Position numbers and translations under genes: made by a program
Source: Holosporales bacterium
GTDB lineage: Bacteria > Pseudomonadota > Alphaproteobacteria > RUG11792
Length of the DNA stretch: 55,587 bases
Direction of reading: 5' to 3'
Assembly (NCBI GenBank): GCA_031258145.1
Contig: JAIRNI010000054.1
Span: 1 to 55,587, forward strand
Notes under the pieces: generated by a model
Database searches by the model: none
Told to the model about the DNA's origin: nothing
The model's input: the letters and a program-made list of their open reading frames with translations, nothing else
Part shown: in pieces, positions 1 to 7,264 of the stretch
Layout: each line of letters begins with the position of its first letter
Numbering within the stretch: the first letter of the stretch is position 1

Positions 1-1542
1 GATCCAGTGTGCATTTGGATTATCATCGTATTCGCTCTTCAATGCTGGTCGCTCTTGTGGGTCTATCGTGATGACGGTGAGGGGGAGTTTAATCCCCTGG
101 TCTGTGATTTGCTTCCTCATTCTTTCTAGTTTTGCTTGTATTGCCTTCATCCTGCCAGATACCAAGATTATTGTTTCTTGTGGCGGGCCTCCTCGCGAAT
201 TCTGATCGATCGCGATCTTCATTGCCTCCTCGACCTGCTTCTCTGTCTCTTCCTGATCGCCTGTAACTGTGATACCGGTGATGATGTCGGGGCCGGTGTG
301 CGCCATTCTGTCAGGGCGTACTTTTATGTATGAGTAAATGTTGGGCTCGAAGGATTGGGCATGCCTATATCCTTGTTGCGCCTCCTCTCCATAGATGTAT
401 TCGGGGGATTCAATTGGGAGTAAGGATATTGTATTGACACACAAGATGTCTTCAGTCCCATCAATTTCCCTTCCTAGATCTGTCAATGCTACCTGGTACG
501 GCGCAAAGAAGGTTATGGTCGTTGAACTATCATGCCTCGGATTCTGGTACTCTTTAAGGATTTCTGTGTGGTTGTAATTCAGCCAACCTAATGTTCCGCA
601 ATCTTGTGTTACCCGTGAATACACCGACGCTGGGATTAGTTTGAGGAATCTGGTGCCTGTTGTTATCGCAAAATCATATACCGACTTCGTGACTGCTGGT
701 AGGGATTTGATTAGTTGAGTGGGAGATTCATGTTTTAGCAATCCTGCGTTCTGTATCCAGAAAAGTTCTTTATCTGAGTATGATATTTCAAACTGTTCTT
801 TGATTTCTTTTTGTATTTTTGTGTTCCTCATCATGGAATCCGTTACAACCACTAAGTGACTTAATTGCTTGACCTTTCCTGTTTTTTTTAATTTTTGTAG
901 TTCCTCTTGTTGTTTTTCGAGCTCTGATCTTTCCATGTGGGTTGTGATTTTATCCCATACTTCTCCCCAGTATTCATTGAACCCGTATGCTTCCATGTAA
1001 ATGGGAATATCGTGTCTCAGTTGTTTCATTCTCGAATATTGTTTGGTTTCTTCCCCAAGGTCGAGGTCCCGCTGGATGTGACGATAGACTCGTTCCATAA
1101 AGTCTGCGTCTTGAGAGCTTTGCCCTCCGATCGATGCTCTTATGTATTCGAAAAAGAAGAAGTAGTTCAGATTGGCTCCAGTGAATGTTTTTCCTTTCCA
1201 TTCGTTTCTAATTGCGTTCGTGAGCTGTACATACTTTCTATCGATTTCATACTGTCTTGCTGTTAAAAACCAGTGTATGAGTTGGTCTATTGCCAATATA
1301 TTATTTCTCATCAATGTTCCATCCCCGGCTCTTGCGTTCAAGTCTTTTCCCTCTCGCCGGCAGTGTTCTTCGTATGTTGTGGTCCCGCCTTCTGCAGAAT
1401 TAGGAGCGCCTCCTTCATATGAATCATCATCTGATTCAGTTAGTTGGAAGGGTTCAAAATCAGCTGCGAACTCCCAATGGGTGCTCCATCCCACAACGTT
1501 CGCCATCATAAGGAATAGTGCGGCTATCTTAAATATAAACAT
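1..1542 (-). CDS. Partial secreted protein of unknown function (N-terminal 514 residues)
   Basis: An uninterrupted minus-strand frame runs from an ATG at 1542 to the left edge with no stop, so at least 514 residues are encoded and the C-terminus is missing. Residues 1-17 (MFIFKIAALFLMMANVV then GWS) look like a Sec signal peptide. After it comes an acidic, low-complexity stretch (SESDDDSYEGGAP region) and then a mixed helical region rich in aromatic residues. A charged, coiled-coil-like segment (ERSELEKQQEELQKLKK) lies near residues 205-221. I recognise no domain. Absence of stops over 1.5 kb and a protein-like composition support a real gene. No strong Shine-Dalgarno is visible before the ATG. 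It is probably exported to the periplasm, outer membrane or medium. It may be a large surface or effector-like protein, but nothing in the sequence proves a function. Confidence 0.72.
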   Translation of the reverse strand, partial: MFIFKIAALFLMMANVVGWSTHWEFAADFEPFQLTESDDDSYEGGAPNSAEGGTTTYEEHCRREGKDLNARAGDGTLMRNNILAIDQLIHWFLTARQYEIDRKYVQLTNAIRNEWKGKTFTGANLNYFFFFEYIRASIGGQSSQDADFMERVYRHIQRDLDLGEETKQYSRMKQLRHDIPIYMEAYGFNEYWGEVWDKITTHMERSELEKQQEELQKLKKTGKVKQLSHLVVVTDSMMRNTKIQKEIKEQFEISYSDKELFWIQNAGLLKHESPTQLIKSLPAVTKSVYDFAITTGTRFLKLIPASVYSRVTQDCGTLGWLNYNHTEILKEYQNPRHDSSTTITFFAPYQVALTDLGREIDGTEDILCVNTISLLPIESPEYIYGEEAQQGYRHAQSFEPNIYSYIKVRPDRMAHTGPDIITGITVTGDQEETEKQVEEAMKIAIDQNSRGGPPQETIILVSGRMKAIQAKLERMRKQITDQGIKLPLTVITIDPQERPALKSEYDDNPNAHWI

Positions 1543-1750
1543 CTTACTAAATCATTAAATAGAGGTTCTCTGCACCATTATAGCATACCTAGTTTTATTT
1601 GCAGTAAAAATCCGCGTAAAATTTCCTACTCAAGCCAGTTAACAGGCATATGAAATGCGACCAAAGCAAATCAACCATGACCATGGTTCTATGACAAAAA
1701 ATAAATATTCTCATGTATCTTGTATAGCCAAACCATTTGGCACCAATTAT

Positions 1751-1852
1751 GGCTAATATATTAATCAAAGCAAAAATTGGCGCAGAAGCCGCCTTCGGCC
1801 AATTTTTTGCGACATTGAATTTAATAAACACTTATGTGTTTATTGAATTGCA
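1751..1852 (+). repeat. Composite dispersed repeat: terminator-like hairpin (A) plus palindrome (B)
   Basis: Module A carries the stem AAAATTGGC / GCCAATTTT, an inner GAAG/CTTC pairing, and then a T-run, like a Rho-independent terminator. Module B follows directly: AATAAACAC (1823-1831), loop TTAT, GTGTTTATT (1836-1844), a perfect 9-bp stem. Related A+B copies lie at 45896-45999 and 49376-49465, and in the reverse orientation at 25181-25270. Confidence 0.85.
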
Positions 1853-1858
1853 TTAGAC

Positions 1859-1896
1859 GGGGATTCTCGCACATCCCGGTTAATAATACGTTAATA
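1859..1896 (-). repeat. Short dispersed module C
   Basis: About 38 bases (GGGGATT, GCACATC, GGTTAATAATACGTTAATA) match the reverse complement of 45998-46035 with few differences. In both places the module sits immediately beside a copy of palindrome B. Confidence 0.7.
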
Positions 1897-2151
1897 AACA
1901 TCATATTGTGATGCGCCTGGTGTACTCAACCCATATGACAGCCAGATAATCGTTGCGTTTAACTATAAAACACAACTCACTTCTAGCAAAAAATGGGCGA
2001 GAGGTCAATAGATATACGATGACGGTTTTGCAAAACATTTGGCTATATCTGCGGAGCTGATGGTATTGGGTGAATATTCTTCGATTCCGGTATCATAGCT
2101 CCGTATCTCCCGCCATAAATTCTGATGCTGAAGGTTCCGGAGGTTGTTTAA

Positions 2152-2739
2152 TCATTTAAAATATAGCTTGATTATATTTTGGACCTCTTTCTTCGCGCGA
2201 CTCATATCATCATTTATGATGACGTGCTCATATTTCGCGATACTTTCTCCATTGAATGACTCCGATATACGTTTATCGAGTGACTCCTTCGTCTCGGATT
2301 TCCTTCCCAATAGGCGCTTCCGCAAGACCTCTATAGATGGTGGCAAAACCAAGATACCGATTTTATGGATTTCTAGATCACCCTCTACATTCCATACCTC
2401 CTCATTCAGGATGGCCTTGGCTCCCTTGTAATCCACATCCAGGATACAGGCCTTGCGATTGGCTAGGATACCGAGGACCGTACTTTTTAGCGTCCCGTAT
2501 TGGTTCCCATAACAGTCGGTGAATTCTAGGAATTGCCCCTCATCAACAAATTTACCGAACTTACTACGACTAATGAAATAATAGTCAATCGCATCGGTCT
2601 CGCCGCTCCTTGGATTCCTCGTCGTACACGAAACGCTGATATCAACGTCGTCACCAAACGTCTTCAGAACGTGCTTTATCAGAGTCGTCTTACCGGCCCC
2701 AGATGGCCCCGAAAATACAAATACAAACCTTTTCTTCAT
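2152..2739 (-). CDS. gmk: Guanylate kinase
   Basis: Phosphorylates GMP (and dGMP) to GDP using ATP, an essential step of guanine nucleotide supply in the cytosol. The 195-residue length is typical. The P-loop GPSGAGKT is at residues 11-18, and the GMP-binding SCTTR at 37-41 is followed by R44 and the acidic and tyrosine residues of the GMP site (GETDAIDYYF). The lid-region arginines (LRKRLLGR) are near 139-146. The ATG overlaps the stop of the upstream OmpA/MotB-like gene by four bases (ATGA), so the two are probably translationally coupled. The C-terminus ends close to 2152 with no obvious strong terminator. Identification is secure. Confidence 0.97.
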   Translation of the reverse strand: MKKRFVFVFSGPSGAGKTTLIKHVLKTFGDDVDISVSCTTRNPRSGETDAIDYYFISRSKFGKFVDEGQFLEFTDCYGNQYGTLKSTVLGILANRKACILDVDYKGAKAILNEEVWNVEGDLEIHKIGILVLPPSIEVLRKRLLGRKSETKESLDKRISESFNGESIAKYEHVIINDDMSRAKKEVQNIIKLYFK

Positions 2740-3695
2740 CGCTCATCCAATTTAAACTCAATTCGCCTGTTCTTTGCCATATCCTCTTGAGTATTCCCAA
2801 GTGCTATGGGCTGGTTTTCTCCGAACCCGGCGGCCACGAGGCGCTCAGGATTCACCCCAAATTCTATCAAAGTTTTAACGACAGAGATAGCCCTAGCCGC
2901 AGAAAGTTCCCAGTTTGAGGCGAATTTACCGCCATTAATGGGACGCACATCGGTATGCCCATCTACCCTCAAAATCCACTTAATCTTTTTGGGGATCTTG
3001 GCTCCAATTTCCAAGACGATGTCAGCCAATTCTCTCAATTGCACTCTTCCTCCTTCATTCACCTCGGCCGATGCAGAATCAAAGAACAACTCAGATTGGA
3101 ATGTGAAACGATCCCCCGATACCCTGATGCCTTTCTTATCCTTCACGATGGCCTGCAGTTTATCAAAAAATTCGGATCGATAAGAATTTAATTTCGATAA
3201 CTCACTGAGCTTGATATTTTCCTTCTTGATATAATCGATCGCCTTTTGCTGTTGCTCAGCATTTTCCCGCTCGGCCGCGAGTGCGGTCAATACGTCCTTT
3301 AGTTGAACGGTCAGTTGATCGATCTTTTCCTCGAGAGTAACCTTCTCGCTATGCTCCGTCTTTCTAAGTGACACTTCATTTTCAAACATACCCTGCAAGG
3401 TCGCTATCGAGGCGTTTAATTCTGTAATTTTTTTAATGAGATCAGAATTTTCTGTCTCCAGCTTGGCCGATTTGGTCTTCTCCGTATCGAGGATTGAGCA
3501 AACTCTAGCCAACCTGGATTTCAAATCACTCAATGAAGAATCTTTGTCGAAGATTATCCCCGATAGGTAAATCTGCGAGGAAATGAATCCGACCAACACG
3601 AATATGAAGACCATGAGGACCGTCGATAAGGCATCGACGAATCCCGGCCAAATGTCAACCTGTTCCTGCTTTTTACTGCGCCGCGCGAAAGACAT
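2736..3695 (-). CDS. MotB/OmpA-type peptidoglycan-anchored inner-membrane protein
   Basis: 319 residues from the ATG at 3695. The frame can be extended to a TTG at 3725, but a TATAAT-like -10 at 3725-3730 would then overlap the start. One N-terminal membrane helix (about 20-41) carries an aspartate, D21, in the WPGFVDALSTVLM context, in the place of the proton-channel aspartate of MotB. Residues about 50-180 form a long charged coiled coil. The C-terminal 90 residues are an OmpA-like peptidoglycan-binding domain (VDGHTDVRP, NWELSAARA, GFGENQP, NRRIEFKL). This matches the alphaproteobacterial family usually encoded beside a MotA/ExbB-like channel subunit; none is next to it here. It probably anchors an envelope machine to the wall. 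The specific partner is unknown. Confidence 0.85.
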   Translation of the reverse strand: MSFARRSKKQEQVDIWPGFVDALSTVLMVFIFVLVGFISSQIYLSGIIFDKDSSLSDLKSRLARVCSILDTEKTKSAKLETENSDLIKKITELNASIATLQGMFENEVSLRKTEHSEKVTLEEKIDQLTVQLKDVLTALAAERENAEQQQKAIDYIKKENIKLSELSKLNSYRSEFFDKLQAIVKDKKGIRVSGDRFTFQSELFFDSASAEVNEGGRVQLRELADIVLEIGAKIPKKIKWILRVDGHTDVRPINGGKFASNWELSAARAISVVKTLIEFGVNPERLVAAGFGENQPIALGNTQEDMAKNRRIEFKLDER

Positions 3696-3724
3696 GAGCA
3701 CAAAGTTCAAAGTTCTACACGACA

Positions 3725-3753
3725 ATTATACTATAATTTAAGATAACATGGAA
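3725..3753 (-). promoter_or_regulatory. Candidate promoter for the OmpA/MotB-gmk pair
   Basis: On the minus strand a perfect TATAAT lies at 3730-3725 with a weak -35 (TTCCAT, 3753-3748) at 17-base spacing. It would start transcription about 20 bases before the ATG at 3695, which favours that start codon. Confidence 0.45.
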
Positions 3754-3785
3754 CCACCTCATGAGAGCGGCAAGACGCAGGCCGA

Positions 3786-3814
3786 TTGAATTTGCTGCTT
3801 ACGTTGCATATACT
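3786..3814 (+). promoter_or_regulatory. Candidate sigma-70 promoter for ftsQ
   Basis: TTGAAT (3786-3791), a 17-base spacer and TATACT (3809-3814) lie about 45 bases upstream of the ftsQ ATG, in the spacer between the divergent genes. Confidence 0.55.
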
Positions 3815-3858
3815 CACTTGTACGGAGTATTCCAGAGCTGCTTTTGTTCTCATTTTTT

Positions 3859-4650
3859 ATGGCGAAAGAAAAGAAGAAGTCCAAATCCAAGAAAAAACAG
3901 TCGAAATGCTCAAAGTATATCGTGTTCATTATGTTGGGCTGTACGGTGAGTGGATGCTGTTATCTAGTGTTCGATTACCTCGTGCAAAGTGCCTCGCATC
4001 TGAATCACGTAATATTGGAACATCTTGGATTTACCGTCAAAACAATTGAGATACATTATGTGGATGGTACCGGCAAGGAATTGCCCGTAAATCCTAAGGA
4101 CGTAATTAATATTGGCCTCGAGAAGGGGGATAGTATCTTCAAGCTTTCAGTCCAGGAAATATATGATATCATCATGAATGATTCTTCAATACATGCGGTC
4201 ATCGTCAAAAAAAAGTTACCCAATTCGATCATTGTTTGTGTCACAAAAAAATTACCGATAGCAATCTTTCAACATGATAATAAATTCAGTTTGATTGATG
4301 TGGATGGATCGTATATCGATGATGTCACCACAAAAACTCCTAAATTACCAATCGCCGTGGGAGAGGACGCCAATTTACACGTCAAATCTATGCTGGATAT
4401 TATTGGACAATATGATGTCATCAGTAGTGGCTTGGAAAGCCTAGTTTACATCAGGAAAAGACGGTGGAATATAGTCGTATCGGGTATCACCATAAAACTG
4501 CCAGAAACAAACGTAGGGCAACCCCTGAATACATTAACGCATCTTTTCCGTCAGGCAAATATCAATAAAAAAACTGTGAAGAACATAGACCTAAGAGTCT
4601 TGGATAGCATCATCATCAATGGTTTGAAGATTAAGGAGAAGAAACTATGA
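3859..4650 (+). CDS. ftsQ: Cell division protein FtsQ
   Basis: 263 residues from the ATG at 3859; a TTG at 3844 would add five residues but has little support. A lysine-rich cytoplasmic N-terminus (AKEKKKSKSKKK) is followed by one membrane segment near residues 22-44. Then comes a POTRA domain (GDSIFKLSVQEIYDIIMNDS, then VKKKLPNSIIVCVTKKLPIA) and the FtsQ beta domain with the GSYI/LPIAVGE pattern. FtsQ is the bitopic scaffold that joins FtsL/FtsB to the early divisome and acts at the septum. Usual neighbours (murC, murB, ddl, ftsA, ftsZ) are absent, so the dcw cluster is broken up; mraY is also isolated at 10.2 kb. Sequence is divergent but the domain order is clear. Confidence 0.88.
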   Translation: MAKEKKKSKSKKKQSKCSKYIVFIMLGCTVSGCCYLVFDYLVQSASHLNHVILEHLGFTVKTIEIHYVDGTGKELPVNPKDVINIGLEKGDSIFKLSVQEIYDIIMNDSSIHAVIVKKKLPNSIIVCVTKKLPIAIFQHDNKFSLIDVDGSYIDDVTTKTPKLPIAVGEDANLHVKSMLDIIGQYDVISSGLESLVYIRKRRWNIVVSGITIKLPETNVGQPLNTLTHLFRQANINKKTVKNIDLRVLDSIIINGLKIKEKKL

Positions 4651-4660
4651 TCAAACCGTT
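4618..4660. terminator. Possible bidirectional hairpin between convergent ftsQ and plsC
   Basis: AATGGTTTGA (4618-4627) pairs with TCAAACCGTT (4651-4660), including one G-U pair, across a 23-base loop. It lies over the 12-base gap between the convergent genes. Confidence 0.4.
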
Positions 4661-4661
4661 G

Positions 4662-5363
4662 TCAGTTCTTCAGCCTGTCTTTAAAAGCCGCCATGAATTC
4701 ATCCTTATCAAGCCCGGGGAGAATGGGTTCATAGAAGGTCAGGGTTATCGTGCCGGGAAATTTGAGGAAAGAGCGCCGGGGCCAGAATTGTCCTGAATTA
4801 ACCCCGGCAGGAATCACCGGAATATTGAGGGTTTTATAGAGTGCGAATATGCCGCTTTTGTATTCTGTCTCCTCGTCTACTGAACTTCTAGTTCCATTTG
4901 GGAATATCAGTATATTGTTTCCCCCATCGATGGCAATCCTTCCAAATTTAAGAAGACTTTTGATCGCCAAGATTGGTGATGCCCTGTCTATAGGAATACA
5001 TCCCAATCTTCGGCAATAGAGACCGGCTATCGGGACACTCGATAATTCGCGTTTGATGATTATCGATAAATCATCGAGCAGCATCGGGAATATGAACGTC
5101 TCCCACGATGATTGGTGATTACACCCGATGATGACTCTGCTTTGTTTGGTGACTTCTTCTAAGAGGTTCCAGTTCTTTATCTCATAATTGATTTTGGTGA
5201 TGTGTTTTAGGCAGAATGTGAGCCATTTGGCGAGTGTACGCGAAACATGCAAAGCCACGGCTCGAGAAGGCCTCAACGCCAATGGATAGAGCAAGATCAT
5301 GTACACAGCAATGGTGGGCCAAAATACCGCATTAAAGATGAGCGATCTCAGGACGTGAGGCAC
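4662..5363 (-). CDS. plsC: 1-acyl-sn-glycerol-3-phosphate acyltransferase (PlsC)
   Basis: Adds the second acyl chain to lysophosphatidic acid to make phosphatidic acid at the inner membrane. 233 residues from a GTG start at 5363; no ATG occurs before the N-terminal hydrophobic segment (about 8-30), so GTG is preferred. The acyltransferase motif I is NHQSSWE (H83, with Glu in place of the commoner Asp of HX4D, as in a known bacterial subgroup). Motif II is around 120-130 (RRLGCIPIDR). Motif III is FPNGTRS, with Asn where many members have Glu. The proline of motif IV (NIPVIPAG) is present. It complements plsX (33.6-34.7 kb) in phospholipid synthesis. Stands convergent to ftsQ. Confidence 0.92.
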   Translation of the reverse strand: MPHVLRSLIFNAVFWPTIAVYMILLYPLALRPSRAVALHVSRTLAKWLTFCLKHITKINYEIKNWNLLEEVTKQSRVIIGCNHQSSWETFIFPMLLDDLSIIIKRELSSVPIAGLYCRRLGCIPIDRASPILAIKSLLKFGRIAIDGGNNILIFPNGTRSSVDEETEYKSGIFALYKTLNIPVIPAGVNSGQFWPRRSFLKFPGTITLTFYEPILPGLDKDEFMAAFKDRLKN

Positions 5364-5435
5364 GGTAACGGTATGCGAGAGACATCTCCTAAATCATCGG
5401 GGTGATTATACACAACGAATCCCATGAGGGCCACC

Positions 5436-6605
5436 TTATGATCGCTTTAACAACCCATGAACCTTTTCGAAGAGCAGTGCGAACATCCCGTGTCCAAAGA
5501 CGTTGGCCGAAGTCGCGACTGGGTCGAACAGGATGTATATCGCGGTGACAGCCGTCAACATGGGAGCCGAAAACTCGAAACAGTTTTCAAAGAGAGGAGC
5601 GAATATTATGGCGCTACCGCCCGGGATTCCAGCCGCCGCGAACTTCGCGAGAACTCCATACATCGTAAAGATAAAGTAATGATAAATGTCTGGTAATCCA
5701 TATCCAAAAGAGACCATTATTGCGAGCCCTATTATTGGGAGCGCGAAACAGTCTCCAAGAAGATGCATGTTCCCCGCGGCCGGGATTACAAATCCGACCA
5801 GATCTGGATTCTCTGAATTTTTCTTGGCGCCTGCGATGGTGGATGGAATGGCCGCCACACTAGACATCCCGAAGAATCCGATCATTATCCCCGGAATGAG
5901 GTTTTTAAACTTTTCGATGGTATTGCGTATTTTTCTACCACACAAAAGAAAATGCATGACGGCGAACATGTATCCATACGCCAGGATCCCCACGATGATC
6001 AAAAGCTTCGAGTAATCTTTGATGACGATCATCAACGAGTCTTCGTGCTGCATCTTGATTATAAATCCGAGGATGAATAATGGTAAACTCGAGCATATGA
6101 CTTTCTTTAAAATGAAATTAGTAATCTTTAATAGTTTTTGAGAAATGATATATAATATTGGCGTTTTGACAAAATTTCCAGCGATACCAAAAATAAATCC
6201 AAACATTAAGGCCATATCGTTGCTCATGAATCGAGGTATTGGGATTTGCCACGCCGGAGATAACGCGTTGTCTTGCACCAATTCTGAAATGGTTAATATT
6301 CCAGAGTCAAGGATTGGGGCCGTACAAATGTATGACATCCACATACCAAGAAAATTGGAGATACACACCAGTGGAACCAAAATCAAAACGACCTTCATGG
6401 ATTCGTCTCTGAGATGCAGTATGCCAGACCAAACCAATGAAAATATTAGTCCCGGGAGGATACAGATGATGAAATCTTTCAGCAATAGACTCAGAGCATA
6501 GAGATTGGATTTCCCCGTCAAGGGAATGTAATCTCCAAAGCACAGGACCAGCACCAACAAAAGCAACACGCAACAAGGCAGATTTAAGAAACTCTTGAGC
6601 GACAT
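5436..6605 (-). CDS. DAACS-family (SLC1-like) dicarboxylate/amino acid:cation symporter
   Basis: 389 residues, strongly hydrophobic, with about eight membrane helices plus two re-entrant-hairpin-like segments. Family hallmarks in the C-terminal half are the serine-rich FGMSSVAAIPSTI (first hairpin), GFVIPAAGNMH (NMDGT-like position), AAGIPGGSAI (second hairpin) and FDPVATSANVFGHG (the D..R/T..NV motif of TM8). Such carriers import glutamate, aspartate or C4-dicarboxylates with Na+ or H+. In an intracellular bacterium this would draw host carbon and nitrogen. The substrate-discriminating arginine of glutamate carriers is not evident, so the substrate is left open. Transcribed away from secA across a repeat-filled spacer. 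Confidence 0.88.
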   Translation of the reverse strand: MSLKSFLNLPCCVLLLLVLVLCFGDYIPLTGKSNLYALSLLLKDFIICILPGLIFSLVWSGILHLRDESMKVVLILVPLVCISNFLGMWMSYICTAPILDSGILTISELVQDNALSPAWQIPIPRFMSNDMALMFGFIFGIAGNFVKTPILYIISQKLLKITNFILKKVICSSLPLFILGFIIKMQHEDSLMIVIKDYSKLLIIVGILAYGYMFAVMHFLLCGRKIRNTIEKFKNLIPGIMIGFFGMSSVAAIPSTIAGAKKNSENPDLVGFVIPAAGNMHLLGDCFALPIIGLAIMVSFGYGLPDIYHYFIFTMYGVLAKFAAAGIPGGSAIIFAPLFENCFEFSAPMLTAVTAIYILFDPVATSANVFGHGMFALLFEKVHGLLKRS

Positions 6606-6769
6606 AAGGTTACGTACACACGTAAAAACAATTAGCTATCATTAGGATTATACGACAAAACTTGACGAAGGAAAGAAAGCTTAAGCTTTGCAAAAATTGA
6701 GGGATTATCCCACATTCTTTCCGGACGTGAACGTTAGCTTTCCTTCGGGCCCATCTGAATAAGAATTGT

Positions 6770-6823
6770 TATACTCACACAATTTAATAAACACCTAAGT
6801 GATGACCGAATTGTGTGAGTATA
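6770..6823. repeat. 54-bp palindrome B, complete copy
   Basis: Outer arms TATACTCACACAATT (6770-6784) and AATTGTGTGAGTATA (6809-6823) are perfect 15-bp inverted repeats around a core TAATAAACACCTAAGTGATG. Same length and arm sequence as copies at 18308-18361 and 52215-52268. Confidence 0.9.
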
Positions 6824-6831
6824 GCACCACG

Positions 6832-7134
6832 CAGGGCCTACGCATGAGATTTTGTGACTATCTTTTTGCAGCAGATAACGCTAAAAGTTGCTTAGGTTTT
6901 GTTTATTTCGGAGAGTTTTGCTATGACTCTCGCAAATGTGTTTAAAGGTTTTTTTGAGTGATTGATCCAAGGTCATGGAAAATATGTATGTTTTGAGGAA
7001 ATGGGCACTGGCAATCTTATATAAAGCGAAGGATAAAAAGGACAGATCTGCTAGATCGTTTATGAGACGAAACGTAATGTCTATGAAGCATCTAATTGAG
7101 TGTGGAAAGTCAATTTCTCATGCGTCGGGCCCTG
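6832..7134 (+). mobile_element. Terminal-inverted-repeat element (MITE-like), 303 bp
   Basis: Left end CAGGGCCTACGCATGAGA; the right end is its near-exact inverse (TCTCATGCGTCGGGCCCTG). Related copies lie at 22188-22492 (opposite orientation, 305 bp), 34977-35124 (148 bp) and 10048-10105 (left end only). A 33-codon frame starts inside the left repeat (6844-6945, MRFCDYLFAADNAK...) and a second similarity block lies at about 6976-7124. No complete transposase is present. No clear target-site duplication could be seen. Confidence 0.78.
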
Positions 7135-7264
7135 GTTGCTCACCATAGGCTATAGACCAAGATGCTACAGGCCTTGCGGGGTTTCGTCAAGATATTTTAT
7201 GGATTTCGCACTGATTTTGAGTTATCATAAACTCATGGAATATCACTGTAGTTGATCATACGAT

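Larger units (their letters stand above)
1543..2151. other. Intergenic region with repeats, no convincing gene
   Basis: 609 bases between the start of the partial secreted protein and the end of gmk. It holds a composite repeat (1751-1852), a short module shared with the hisS upstream region (1859-1896), and a stretch at 2026-2055 that recurs inverted near 11435-11470. A 78-codon minus-strand frame crosses the repeat but its N-terminal part is just the repeat translated, so it is not called. Confidence 0.6.
6606..7264. other. Divergent spacer between transporter and secA, filled with repeats
   Basis: 659 bases. It contains a complete 54-bp palindrome (6770-6823) and, nine bases on, a complete 303-bp terminal-inverted-repeat element (6832-7134). 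The last 130 bases should hold the secA promoter; TTGAGT (around 7217) followed by GAATAT is the best but weak candidate. Confidence 0.6.

Noticed and set aside
1595-1831. 78-codon minus-strand ORF
   Set aside because: Its first third is translated module A of the dispersed repeat, a similar peptide appears at 49318-49539 for the same reason, and no start signal is seen.
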